Source of the DNA: Aliishimia ponticola
Lineage (GTDB): Bacteria > Pseudomonadota > Alphaproteobacteria > Rhodobacterales > Rhodobacteraceae
Direction of reading: 5' to 3'
Assembly (NCBI RefSeq): GCF_004803475.1
Contig: NZ_SRKY01000005.1
Location: 1 to 64,000, forward strand
DNA length: 64,000 nucleotides
Part shown: piece after piece, positions 17,997 through 26,092 of the stretch
How positions within the stretch are numbered: position 1 is the stretch's first letter
Layout of the letters: every line of letters starts with the position of its first letter
Notes under the pieces: generated by a model
What the model saw: the letters and a program-made list of their open reading frames with translations, nothing else
The model's database searches: none
What the model was told of the DNA's origin: nothing
Translations under genes and position numbers: made by a program

Positions 17997-19382
17997 ATGG
18001 ACTTCTTGGCCGGTCAGAACCGAAGCAGTTGGGTCAGATTGCGCACTTTGATCCTTTTGCGTTGGGTCGCGATCCTTGGCCAGATCATCGCTTTGACCGT
18101 CGCGGAACGGTATTACGGGCTGATCCTTCAAATGGGTCTTTGCTATCTGATGGTGGGCATATCGGTCATGGGCAACCTGATCGCCATCTTCGTCTTTCCG
18201 GAAAACGCCCGGCTGAGCGAGCGGCAGAACTTCTTCATGGTGCTGTTCGATGTGCTTCAGCTTGGCTGCCTGCTGTTCCTGACGGGCGGATTGCACAACC
18301 CGTTTGCAGTGATGCTGATGGGGCCAGTGATGATCAGCGCATCGATCCTGACCGTGCGATATTATCTGATCATCGGGGCCACGGCGGTCTTGATCGTGTC
18401 GGTGTTGTCTACCGCCTATCTGCCGCTGCGCACCTCGTCCGGGGCAGAGATGTCGATGCCGGATATTTTCCTGTTCGGGACATGGATTGCATTGGTCATC
18501 GCGGTGATCTTTTTCGGTGCCTATTCGCGGCGGGTCACGACCGAAATGCACTCCATGTCCGACGCGCTTTCCGCCACGCAGATGGCTCTCGCTCGGGAAC
18601 AGAAGCTGACCGACCTTGGCGGCGTCGTCGCTGCGGCCGCGCACGAGCTTGGCACGCCGCTGGCCACGATCAAGCTGACCAGTTCCGAACTGATCGAAGA
18701 GTTGGAGGATCAGCCAGAACTGCGCGAGGATGTGGAACTGATCCGGGACCAGGCGGATCGCTGCCGGGACATCATGCGCAACATGGGCCGCGCGGGCAAA
18801 GACGACGTCCATCTGCGGCGCGCGCCGATTAGTGCCTTGGTGGAAGAGGCCGCCGAACCGCATGAGGGGCGGGGGATCGAGCTGTCCTATCATTTTGCAC
18901 CGATTGGCGACGTCGAGGACATCCAGCCGTCGGTGCTGCGTAAACCGGAGGTTATCCATGGTCTGCGCAATCTTATACAAAATGCCGTTGATTTTGCGTC
19001 GCGCCGGGTGTGGATTGATGTGGAGTGGTCCGAAGATGTGATCGCGATCCGGGTCTCGGACGATGGGCCCGGCTACCCGCCAGCGATCATCGGGCGGATC
19101 GGCGACCCCTTCGTGCGTCGTGGGCGCAGGTCTAACGAACCGGCAGGGCAGCAAAGGGATGATTACGAGGGCATGGGCCTGGGATTGTTCATTGCCAAAA
19201 CGCTGTTGGAACGCAGTGGCGCGACCATCGTGTTTGCCAATGGGCGCGAAAACTTTGACCCGTCGCCCAATGCGGGAGGGCAGGGCGCGGTCGTGAAAGT
19301 GAGCTGGCCCCGTGATGTTATCGACGCCCGCACGCCGTATTCCGGGCCGGAATATGAGCAAAACAAAAGGATCGCGGTGTGA
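17997..19382 (+). CDS. regB: Redox sensor histidine kinase RegB/PrrB/ActS
   Basis: A 461-residue inner-membrane kinase and partner of RegA. About six membrane segments fill residues 20-185. The quinone-sensing heptapeptide GGLHNPF is at residues 97-103. The H-box histidine is His216 (AAHELGTPLATIKL). The redox-active cysteine in the dimerisation helix is Cys256 (ADRCRDIM), equivalent to Cys265 of R. capsulatus RegB. Both His and Cys are offset by nine from that protein, as I recall its numbering. N and G boxes follow (LRNLIQNAVDFA, DDGPGYPP, GLGLFIAKTLLE). All sensing residues are intact, so a functional redox sensor is expected. Confidence 0.95.
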   Translation: MDFLAGQNRSSWVRLRTLILLRWVAILGQIIALTVAERYYGLILQMGLCYLMVGISVMGNLIAIFVFPENARLSERQNFFMVLFDVLQLGCLLFLTGGLHNPFAVMLMGPVMISASILTVRYYLIIGATAVLIVSVLSTAYLPLRTSSGAEMSMPDIFLFGTWIALVIAVIFFGAYSRRVTTEMHSMSDALSATQMALAREQKLTDLGGVVAAAAHELGTPLATIKLTSSELIEELEDQPELREDVELIRDQADRCRDIMRNMGRAGKDDVHLRRAPISALVEEAAEPHEGRGIELSYHFAPIGDVEDIQPSVLRKPEVIHGLRNLIQNAVDFASRRVWIDVEWSEDVIAIRVSDDGPGYPPAIIGRIGDPFVRRGRRSNEPAGQQRDDYEGMGLGLFIAKTLLERSGATIVFANGRENFDPSPNAGGQGAVVKVSWPRDVIDARTPYSGPEYEQNKRIAV

Positions 19383-19385
19383 ACC

Positions 19386-19401
19386 TTAAGTGTTCGTTAA
19401 C
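19386..19401 (+). promoter_or_regulatory. CtrA-binding box upstream of the DivL-like gene
   Basis: TTAA-N7-TTAAC matches the full CtrA consensus without mismatch, 43 nt before the start codon at 19444. The right half overlaps the 12-bp palindrome TTCGTTAACGAA (19393-19404). No other exact TTAA-N7-TTAA was found in the intergenic gaps I checked. Confidence 0.65.
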
Positions 19402-19443
19402 GAAAGATGAGTACCTTTAATTGATGATCGGAGTATCGGCCGA

Positions 19444-20988
19444 ATGCCTTTCCTAGACACCACTATCGCGCTTCTTGCAGGTATCGCGACGGCGATCCTC
19501 GCCCTGTGGTGGACTGTCCGAAGCCCTGTGAAGTCTCATAAATCGATGAAACTCGAAGACGGTGGGTTTTCGTTCCTGTTCGTTGATGGCGGGCTTGTCG
19601 ACGCCTCGGACGAGGCCGAAGCGATGCTGGCCACATCCGGGGAAAAATCCGATTGGGATGGTGTCACACGTCTGTTCAAGAACCGCTTCAACCTGCCCGA
19701 AGGTGAGTTGATGCCGCCCAACCGCGACGGCGTTGAATATTTCTCTGCGCGGGATGCGGCGGATAATGGCGTTCTGGAAGTTCGCAAATCCGGCAATCGC
19801 ATCCGTATTGATCTGTTCGACAAGGACCAGTCCCCGGGCGCGAGCGGACAAAAACTCTACATCATGAAGGAAAAGCTGGAGACACTGAGTCATGCCAGCG
19901 ATGTGACCCCGATCCCGGTTTGGCAGGTGGCTGAAAACGGCACTGTGAGTTGGTTCAACCCAGCCTATGAAAAGCTGTATCGCACCGTATTCGATCAGGA
20001 TCCGCAGCCCGGTTTACCGCTGTTTCGTCTGCCTGAACCAAAGCTGGAACCGGGCCGGACCCGCCGCGTTCCGATCAACCCACCCAATGCGCGCAGTTCT
20101 GTGTGGTTCGATGTGCAGCGTGCTGAAACCCGCGTCGGTGATTTCTATTCAGCCGTGGATGCCAATGCGATCGTGCGGGCCGAAGCCGCCCAGCGCAATT
20201 TCGTCCAAACCCTTGCCAAGACCTTCGCGCACCTCACCATCGGGCTGGCGATTTTCGATGATAACCGACAGTTGGTCCTGTTCAATCCGGCCGTGATCGA
20301 CCTGACAGGGCTTGGCGCCGATTTCCTGAGTTCGCGGCCAAACCTGCTGTCCTTCTTCGATGAGCTTCGCATCCGCCGCCTGATGCCTGAGCCGAAAAAT
20401 TACAATTCGTGGCGGCAGCAAATTGCGGACCTCGTCGCAGCGGCGGCGGATGGCAGGTATTCGGAAACATGGACGCTGGATTCCGGGCGCACCTACCGGG
20501 TCACGGGTCGCCCGCACCCAGAAGGCGCAATCGCGTTTTTGATTGAGGATATCAGTGCCGAGGTCTCGCTAACCCGCAAATTCCGTGCCGAATTGGAATT
20601 GAGTCAATCGGTCCTTGAACATCTTGGAAGTGCCGTTGCCGTTTTCTCCTCCAACGGGGTTCTGACCGTTTCGAACGAGGCGTTCCGCGACCTGTGGAAC
20701 ATGGACCCCGATAACAGTTTCGCCGAGGTGACAGTCATCGACTGCATGAGGAACTGGCAAGATCACAGCAAGGCCAGCCCGGTTTGGGGCGAGCTGCGCG
20801 ATTTCGTTCTGGAATACACGGAAAAGTCGTCCTGGACTGCCGAAGTCGAAAAGACCGATGGCACGGTGATCGATTTGGCCGTCACCCCGCTTGCAACCGG
20901 GGCGACATTGGTGCGCTTTGATATCGAGGACACGGCGACCTTGTCCGAGCCGGAAAATTCAGGTCAGGATTTGCACCGGGATACTTGA
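19444..20988 (+). CDS. DivL-like PAS-domain protein lacking a kinase domain
   Basis: A 514-residue protein with an N-terminal membrane segment (about 5-23), a variable region to about 145 and then PAS-like domains: near 150-240 (TPIPVWQVAENGTVSWFNPAY), near 260-375 (HLTIGLAIFDDNRQLVLFNP) and near 390-500 (LGSAVAVFSSNGVLTVSNEA). A helix at about 243-262 (QRNFVQTLAKTFAHLTIG) sits where a dimerisation helix could be. No HATPase N, G1 or G2 boxes follow and the protein ends in a polar tail. Position immediately before tsaE, kinase, nucleotidyltransferase and addBA matches the divL locus of Caulobacter as I recall it. Rhodobacter capsulatus has a shortened PAS-only DivL acting on CtrA. Hence a DivL orthologue is the best reading; a generic PAS sensor is the alternative. 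Confidence 0.7.
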   Translation: MPFLDTTIALLAGIATAILALWWTVRSPVKSHKSMKLEDGGFSFLFVDGGLVDASDEAEAMLATSGEKSDWDGVTRLFKNRFNLPEGELMPPNRDGVEYFSARDAADNGVLEVRKSGNRIRIDLFDKDQSPGASGQKLYIMKEKLETLSHASDVTPIPVWQVAENGTVSWFNPAYEKLYRTVFDQDPQPGLPLFRLPEPKLEPGRTRRVPINPPNARSSVWFDVQRAETRVGDFYSAVDANAIVRAEAAQRNFVQTLAKTFAHLTIGLAIFDDNRQLVLFNPAVIDLTGLGADFLSSRPNLLSFFDELRIRRLMPEPKNYNSWRQQIADLVAAAADGRYSETWTLDSGRTYRVTGRPHPEGAIAFLIEDISAEVSLTRKFRAELELSQSVLEHLGSAVAVFSSNGVLTVSNEAFRDLWNMDPDNSFAEVTVIDCMRNWQDHSKASPVWGELRDFVLEYTEKSSWTAEVEKTDGTVIDLAVTPLATGATLVRFDIEDTATLSEPENSGQDLHRDT

Positions 20989-21018
20989 AGCCAGCGTGGC
21001 GCGCGGTACTGTGCGTCC

Positions 21019-21495
21019 ATGTGCTCTGACCTGTTCGACATCGTTCTTTCCACGCCTGATGCGACGGCAAATCTGGCACAGCAAATCGGCTCAAGGCTCC
21101 ACGTTGGCGACACGCTGCTTTTGACGGGCGATATTGGTGCCGGGAAAACCCATTTCGCCCGCGCTCTGATCCAATCGCTGCAAGATCACCCGGAAGATGT
21201 CCCATCCCCCACATTCACATTGGTGCAAACCTATGACACTCGGAAGGGTGAGGTGTGGCATGCCGATCTGTACCGGTTAAGCGGACCGGACGAGATTATC
21301 GAACTTGGTCTATTGGACGCTTTTGACACGGCAATTTGTCTTGTGGAATGGCCCGACCGGCTTGGAGATGATGCGCCGCCCAGCGCGTTACATCTGAACT
21401 TCACGCAAATGGACGTGCCGGATACACGCCGTATCAAGGCCTCGGGGGCGAGGGATAAATGGGCCGACAAATTGGAAGGCATCACACATGACTGA
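21019..21495 (+). CDS. tsaE: tRNA threonylcarbamoyladenosine biosynthesis ATPase TsaE
   Basis: A 158-residue ATPase of the t6A machinery, which cycles the TsaB-TsaD complex. Walker A is GDIGAGKTHFARAL, the switch-like PSPTFTLVQTY and HADLYRL follow, and VEWPDRLGD is the conserved C-terminal motif. The start is an ATG 30 nt after the DivL-like stop. Its stop overlaps the next gene by 8 nt. Confidence 0.94.
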   Translation: MCSDLFDIVLSTPDATANLAQQIGSRLHVGDTLLLTGDIGAGKTHFARALIQSLQDHPEDVPSPTFTLVQTYDTRKGEVWHADLYRLSGPDEIIELGLLDAFDTAICLVEWPDRLGDDAPPSALHLNFTQMDVPDTRRIKASGARDKWADKLEGITHD

Positions 21496-22486
21496 GCGCG
21501 ACGATCTTATGCATGCGTTCATCATCGACGCCGGGTGCGATGCGGCGACGAAAACCATGGTCGCGGGCGATGCCTCCAACCGGAAGTATTTCCGACTGCA
21601 CCGCGAACAGACGACGGTGATCCTGATGGATGCCCCCCCTGAAAAGGGCGAGGACGTGCGTCCCTTCATCCGCATTACCGATTGGTTGCGGTCACAAGGC
21701 CTGAGTGCGCCAGAGATTTATGCTGCGGATGACGAAAACGGATTCCTGCTGCTGGAAGACCTTGGGCCAAACCTTTTTGCACGACTTCTGGAAGCCGGGC
21801 GGGCGGACGAAACCGAACTTTACGAGACAGCCTGTGACGTTCTGCTTGCGATTGCACAAGGCGATGCCCCGAACCTCGCCCGATATGACGCGCAAACCAT
21901 GGCCCCGCTTTCGGCCTTGTCCGTCGACTGGTATCGCAGCGGTGTAACAGGCAGCGAAACGCCGGATCTGTCGGCGACATTGGCGGATATGATGCGGGCG
22001 CGGCTAACCGTTTTGGATCACGCGCCGCGTGTCCTCATTCAACGCGATTACCATGCGGAGAACCTGATCTGGTTGCCGGATCGCGACGGGCCCGCTCGGG
22101 TAGGTCTTCTGGATTTTCAGGACGCGATGCTGGGTCACCCCGCCTATGATCTGGTATCGATCCTTCAAGATGCCCGCCGCGATGTCAGTCCCGATGTTCA
22201 GGCCAGCGCCTATCAGCACTACATCCAACGATCCCAGATGGACACGCAGGAATTCTCCAAGGCCTACTATCTGTCCGGCCTACAACGGAATTTGCGGATC
22301 GTCGGTGTTTTTGCACGTCTTAGCTTGCGCGACGGCAAACCGTCCTACGTTGATCTGATCCCGCGTGTCTGGGGGCACGTGCTGCATAATCTGCAATCTC
22401 TGGAAGACGCGGAGCTATCAGATTGCGTGCTGTCGATCTTACCAGAGCCGACGACGGACGGGCTGAAAAGGTTGAAACGCGCATGA
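21488..22486 (+). CDS. Aminoglycoside-phosphotransferase-fold sugar kinase, AmgK-like
   Basis: A 332-residue kinase. GDASNRKYFRLH is the phosphate loop, FLLLEDLG the hinge, RDYHAENLIWL the catalytic loop (HxxxxN) and LDFQDAMLGHPAYDLVSIL the metal-binding DxD-like motif. The adjacent MurU-like gene, overlapping by ATGA, makes an anomeric N-acetylmuramate/N-acetylglucosamine kinase (AmgK) of peptidoglycan recycling the most probable role. The fold alone would only say small-molecule kinase. Confidence 0.8.
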   Translation: MTERDDLMHAFIIDAGCDAATKTMVAGDASNRKYFRLHREQTTVILMDAPPEKGEDVRPFIRITDWLRSQGLSAPEIYAADDENGFLLLEDLGPNLFARLLEAGRADETELYETACDVLLAIAQGDAPNLARYDAQTMAPLSALSVDWYRSGVTGSETPDLSATLADMMRARLTVLDHAPRVLIQRDYHAENLIWLPDRDGPARVGLLDFQDAMLGHPAYDLVSILQDARRDVSPDVQASAYQHYIQRSQMDTQEFSKAYYLSGLQRNLRIVGVFARLSLRDGKPSYVDLIPRVWGHVLHNLQSLEDAELSDCVLSILPEPTTDGLKRLKRA

Positions 22487-23178
22487 CGCAGACACCGAAC
22501 GCCGCCATGATCTTTGCCGCCGGGTTCGGCACACGGATGATGCCGCTGACGAAAGATCGCCCGAAGCCACTGATCGAAGTCGGTGGAACACCCCTGATCG
22601 ACCGAACAATCGCGTTGCTGCAAGAAGCGAAGGTCACGAAGCTGGTCGCCAACCTGCATTATATGGCTGACATGCTGGAGTCGCATCTGTCTGGCAGCGG
22701 TGTTCAGACGGTTATCGAAACGCCCGAAATCCTCGACACCGGAGGTGGGTTGCGGAACGCGATGCAGCATCTTGGTGGTAGCCCGGTGTTTACCGTCAAC
22801 TCGGATGTAATCTGGAACGGTCCCAACCCGGTCAACGTGCTGCGCGAAAACTGGCGCGGCGATGACATGGACGCGCTGCTGCTTTGCGTTGATCCGACAC
22901 GGGCGATTGGCCGCGTCGGTGGTGGTGATTTCGATTTGTCCGGGGGCGGCATGCTCTCTCGTGGGTCAGAGGTGATCTATGGCGGGTTCCAGATCATTCG
23001 CACCGACCGCTTGGGAGAGATCGAAGATGATGTATTTTCCCTGAATAGGCTCTGGGATTTATTGATCGAGAAGGGTCGCGTCTTTGGCTGTGTCTATCCC
23101 GGTCAATGGTGCGATGTTGGCAGGCCAGAAGGTATCGCACTGGCCGAGGCACTTATTGAGGGCTCGCAAAATGCATGA
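22483..23178 (+). CDS. Nucleotidyltransferase, MurU-like
   Basis: A 231-residue NTP transferase. The signature FAAGFGTRMMPLTKDRPKPL covers the nucleotide-binding loop. LDTGGGLRNAM and NSDVIWN (metal Asp) follow, and GQWCDVGRPEGIALAEAL closes the sugar site. With the preceding AmgK-like kinase it would convert MurNAc-1-phosphate to UDP-MurNAc, bypassing de novo synthesis and giving intrinsic fosfomycin tolerance in species where this is known. ATG at 22483 overlaps the kinase stop, and its own end overlaps addB by 8 nt. Confidence 0.82.
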   Translation: MTQTPNAAMIFAAGFGTRMMPLTKDRPKPLIEVGGTPLIDRTIALLQEAKVTKLVANLHYMADMLESHLSGSGVQTVIETPEILDTGGGLRNAMQHLGGSPVFTVNSDVIWNGPNPVNVLRENWRGDDMDALLLCVDPTRAIGRVGGGDFDLSGGGMLSRGSEVIYGGFQIIRTDRLGEIEDDVFSLNRLWDLLIEKGRVFGCVYPGQWCDVGRPEGIALAEALIEGSQNA

Positions 23179-26092
23179 TGCCGGGACCGGTCCGCACCTG
23201 TTCATGGAACCGCTGGGCGCTGATTTCCTCAAAGCGCTGCGGGACGGTCTGTTGGACCGGGTCCGTGATCAACCACCGGAGGCGTTGGCAAAGATCACCG
23301 TGATCGTGAACACCTCCCGGATGCGGCGTCGGCTGCAATCGCTGTTCATCGAAGGACCGGCGGGCTTTTTGCCCAAAATCCTGCTGCTGTCCGACCTCGA
23401 CAAACTGCTGACCTCGCCGCCGCCACCGCCTGCGCGCGATCCCCTGCGGCGACGGCTTCAGCTTGCGCAGCTCATTGCGCCGGTGCTTGAGGCCCATCCG
23501 GAACTTGGCGCGCAGGCGTCGGTGTTCGCGCTGGCCGATAGTCTGGCCAGCCTGATGGATGAAATGCAGGGCGAGGGCGTCGATGCTGCGACAATTGCTG
23601 CGCTGGATGTGTCGGATCAATCGGGACATTGGAAGAACGCGCAGACCCTATTCGGCATCGCCCATAACTACGTCAGCGCGATCGATGACGGACAGGATAA
23701 CGAGGCGCGGCAAAGGGGCGTTGTGCAGGCTCTCATCGAACAATGGGCGGAAACCCCGCCCACGGATCCCATCATTCTGGCCGGCTCCACCGGGTCGCGC
23801 GGCACCACCGCGCTGCTGATGAAAGCGATTGCGGGTCTGCCGAACGGCGCTGTCGTATTGCCGGGCTTTGACGCGGATATACCGGACGACGTCTGGCACC
23901 GGATGACCGACGCGCTGTCCTTCGAAGACCACCCCCAGTTCCGTTTCGCGCGTTTGATGCATGACCTTGGTGTTGGGCCCGGCCACATTCGGCAGTGGTC
24001 CGATACGCAGCCCTGCGCCCAGGATCGCAGCCGGGTCGTGTCGCTTGCCCTGCGCCCGGCGCCGGTGACGGATGCGTGGTTGCGGGAGGGGCCAAGCCTT
24101 TCGAATTTACCAGAGGCGCTTGGCGGCATCACGATTGTCGAGGCATCAAGCCAGCGCATCGAAGCACTTTCCATCGCCATGCGGATGCGGAAGGCGGCGG
24201 AAGACGGGCAGACGGTGGCCTTGATCACGCCGGACCGGATGTTGGGGCGGCAAGTGTCAACCGCATTGGATCGCTGGAACATCGTGCCGGATGATAGTGG
24301 CGGTGCGCCGCTTCACCTGTCCGCACCGGGACGCTTCTTGCGCCACGTGGCCGAACTTTTCCGCCATCCGCTTGATGCGCAAATTTTGCTGACGCTCCTC
24401 AAACATCCGCTGACCCAGACGGGCGACGCGTTTCCCGAGCACGGCCTGCGCACCCAGCAACTGGAAGCCAAGCTGCGGCGTGATCGCGTTCCATTTCCCG
24501 GCGAGGATGACCTTGTTAGGCTCTCATCCAAGGGTGAGGACGACACTTGGACAGCGTGGCTTTGTAGCTGTTTCTGCGGTCAGGCAGTGGCTGGTGAACT
24601 GCCGCTGACCGACTGGCTGGCACGGCACCGCGCCTTGGCGGAGGCCATCGCCGGACCAGACGCGGGGGAACTTTGGAAGAAAGCCGCCGGGCAGGAGGCC
24701 GCCAAGGTTTTCGCGGCGCTGGAAGAAAACGCCGAACATGGCGGCGCGTTCAGCGCGCAGGGCTACGCGCAGCTTTTCGCGTCCGTTCTGTCACAGGCAG
24801 AGGCGCGTGACCGGGATGAACCCCATCCCGGCGTCATGATCTGGGGGACGTTGGAAGCACGGGTGCAGGGGGCCGATCTGGTCATCCTGGGCGGGCTGAA
24901 CGAAGGCGTCTGGCCGGAGCCGCCCAGCGCCGATCCATGGTTGAATCGCCAGATGCGTCAAGCTGCCGGGCTTTTGCTGCCGGATCGGCGCATCGGCCTG
25001 TCCGCACATGATTTTCAGCAAGCCGTGGCCGCGCCCGAGGTCTGGATCACACGGGCCATCCGCTCTGACGATGCGGAAACCGTGCCTTCCCGATGGGTGA
25101 ACCGCCTGACAAACATGATCAGCGGGCTTGATGGGCCGAACGGGCCGGAGGCGCTGCGCCAAATGCGTGCGCGCGGGCAGGAATGGCTGAACCGCGTAAC
25201 CGTGATGGAGACCGTGCAAAGGACCAGACCGGCCGGACGCGCAGCGCCCGTTCCGCCTGTTGCTGCCCGGCCGCGTGATTTCTCGGTAACGGAAATCAAA
25301 ACGCTGATCCGCGATCCTTACGCGATCTACGCGAAGAAAATTCTGCGGCTGAAACCTCTCGACCCTTTGGTGCAGGAGCCTGATGCCCCGCTTCGCGGCA
25401 TTCTGATTCACGATATCATGGAGCGGTTCATCAAAGATGTGATGCGGGATTCCGCGCTTCTGACGCAAGCGCATCTGATGGAGATCGTCGACAGCGTGCT
25501 GGAAAAGGACGTTCCGTGGTCCACCACCCGGCTCTTGTGGCGGGCGCGCATGGCCCGCGTGGCCGAATGGATCGTCGAAGGGGAGCGGGAGCGTCTTAGT
25601 ATCGCACAGCCCGCCGCGATGGAACATTCGGCACAAGGGCGCATCACTCTGCCCTCCATCGGGTCCAGCATTCAGGCCCGCGCTGACAGGATCGACCTGA
25701 CCGAAACCGGCGAGGCGGTTCTGTATGATTATAAAAGCGGCAAGCCCCCGTCGAAGAATGAGCAGCTTTATTTCGACAGACAGCTGCTGATCGAAGCTGC
25801 GATGATCGAAAACGGCGGTTTCGAAGCACTCGGCCCCAGAACGGTGGCGGATGCCGCGTATATTGGTTTGGGCAGCAAACCCGAACGCGTGCCCGCGCCA
25901 CTGGACGAAGAACCCCCAAGCAAAACTCTTGCCGGATTGGTGGACTTGCTGTCGGCCTATTTGGACCCTGACCAGCATTACCTGTCGCGGCGCGCGGTCC
26001 GGCAGAAGAACGATATCGGGTATTACGACCAACTGGCCCGGCACGGCGAATGGGATGACGTCGATGATCCTTCGCGGGAAGACCTGACATGA
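23171..26092 (+). CDS. addB: Double-strand break repair protein AddB (alphaproteobacterial type)
   Basis: A 973-residue subunit of the AddAB helicase-nuclease that resects double-strand ends for RecA. The N-terminal inactive helicase core recognises Chi-like sites. ILAGSTGSRGTTALLMKAI occupies the Walker A position in degenerate form, and LVILGGLNEGVWPEPPSADPWLNRQMR is the family's strongest motif. The PD-(D/E)xK nuclease ends with DYKSGKPP near residue 853. The alphaproteobacterial form lacks the iron-sulphur cysteines of Bacillus AddB. The frame is open further upstream, but the ATG at 23171 overlaps murU by only 8 nt and is preferred. Confidence 0.93.
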   Translation: MHDAGTGPHLFMEPLGADFLKALRDGLLDRVRDQPPEALAKITVIVNTSRMRRRLQSLFIEGPAGFLPKILLLSDLDKLLTSPPPPPARDPLRRRLQLAQLIAPVLEAHPELGAQASVFALADSLASLMDEMQGEGVDAATIAALDVSDQSGHWKNAQTLFGIAHNYVSAIDDGQDNEARQRGVVQALIEQWAETPPTDPIILAGSTGSRGTTALLMKAIAGLPNGAVVLPGFDADIPDDVWHRMTDALSFEDHPQFRFARLMHDLGVGPGHIRQWSDTQPCAQDRSRVVSLALRPAPVTDAWLREGPSLSNLPEALGGITIVEASSQRIEALSIAMRMRKAAEDGQTVALITPDRMLGRQVSTALDRWNIVPDDSGGAPLHLSAPGRFLRHVAELFRHPLDAQILLTLLKHPLTQTGDAFPEHGLRTQQLEAKLRRDRVPFPGEDDLVRLSSKGEDDTWTAWLCSCFCGQAVAGELPLTDWLARHRALAEAIAGPDAGELWKKAAGQEAAKVFAALEENAEHGGAFSAQGYAQLFASVLSQAEARDRDEPHPGVMIWGTLEARVQGADLVILGGLNEGVWPEPPSADPWLNRQMRQAAGLLLPDRRIGLSAHDFQQAVAAPEVWITRAIRSDDAETVPSRWVNRLTNMISGLDGPNGPEALRQMRARGQEWLNRVTVMETVQRTRPAGRAAPVPPVAARPRDFSVTEIKTLIRDPYAIYAKKILRLKPLDPLVQEPDAPLRGILIHDIMERFIKDVMRDSALLTQAHLMEIVDSVLEKDVPWSTTRLLWRARMARVAEWIVEGERERLSIAQPAAMEHSAQGRITLPSIGSSIQARADRIDLTETGEAVLYDYKSGKPPSKNEQLYFDRQLLIEAAMIENGGFEALGPRTVADAAYIGLGSKPERVPAPLDEEPPSKTLAGLVDLLSAYLDPDQHYLSRRAVRQKNDIGYYDQLARHGEWDDVDDPSREDLT

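Noticed and set aside
17634-19361. 575-codon minus-strand open frame opposite regB
   Set aside because: regB carries all histidine-kinase motifs on the plus strand; the antisense frame is a GC-rich codon shadow.
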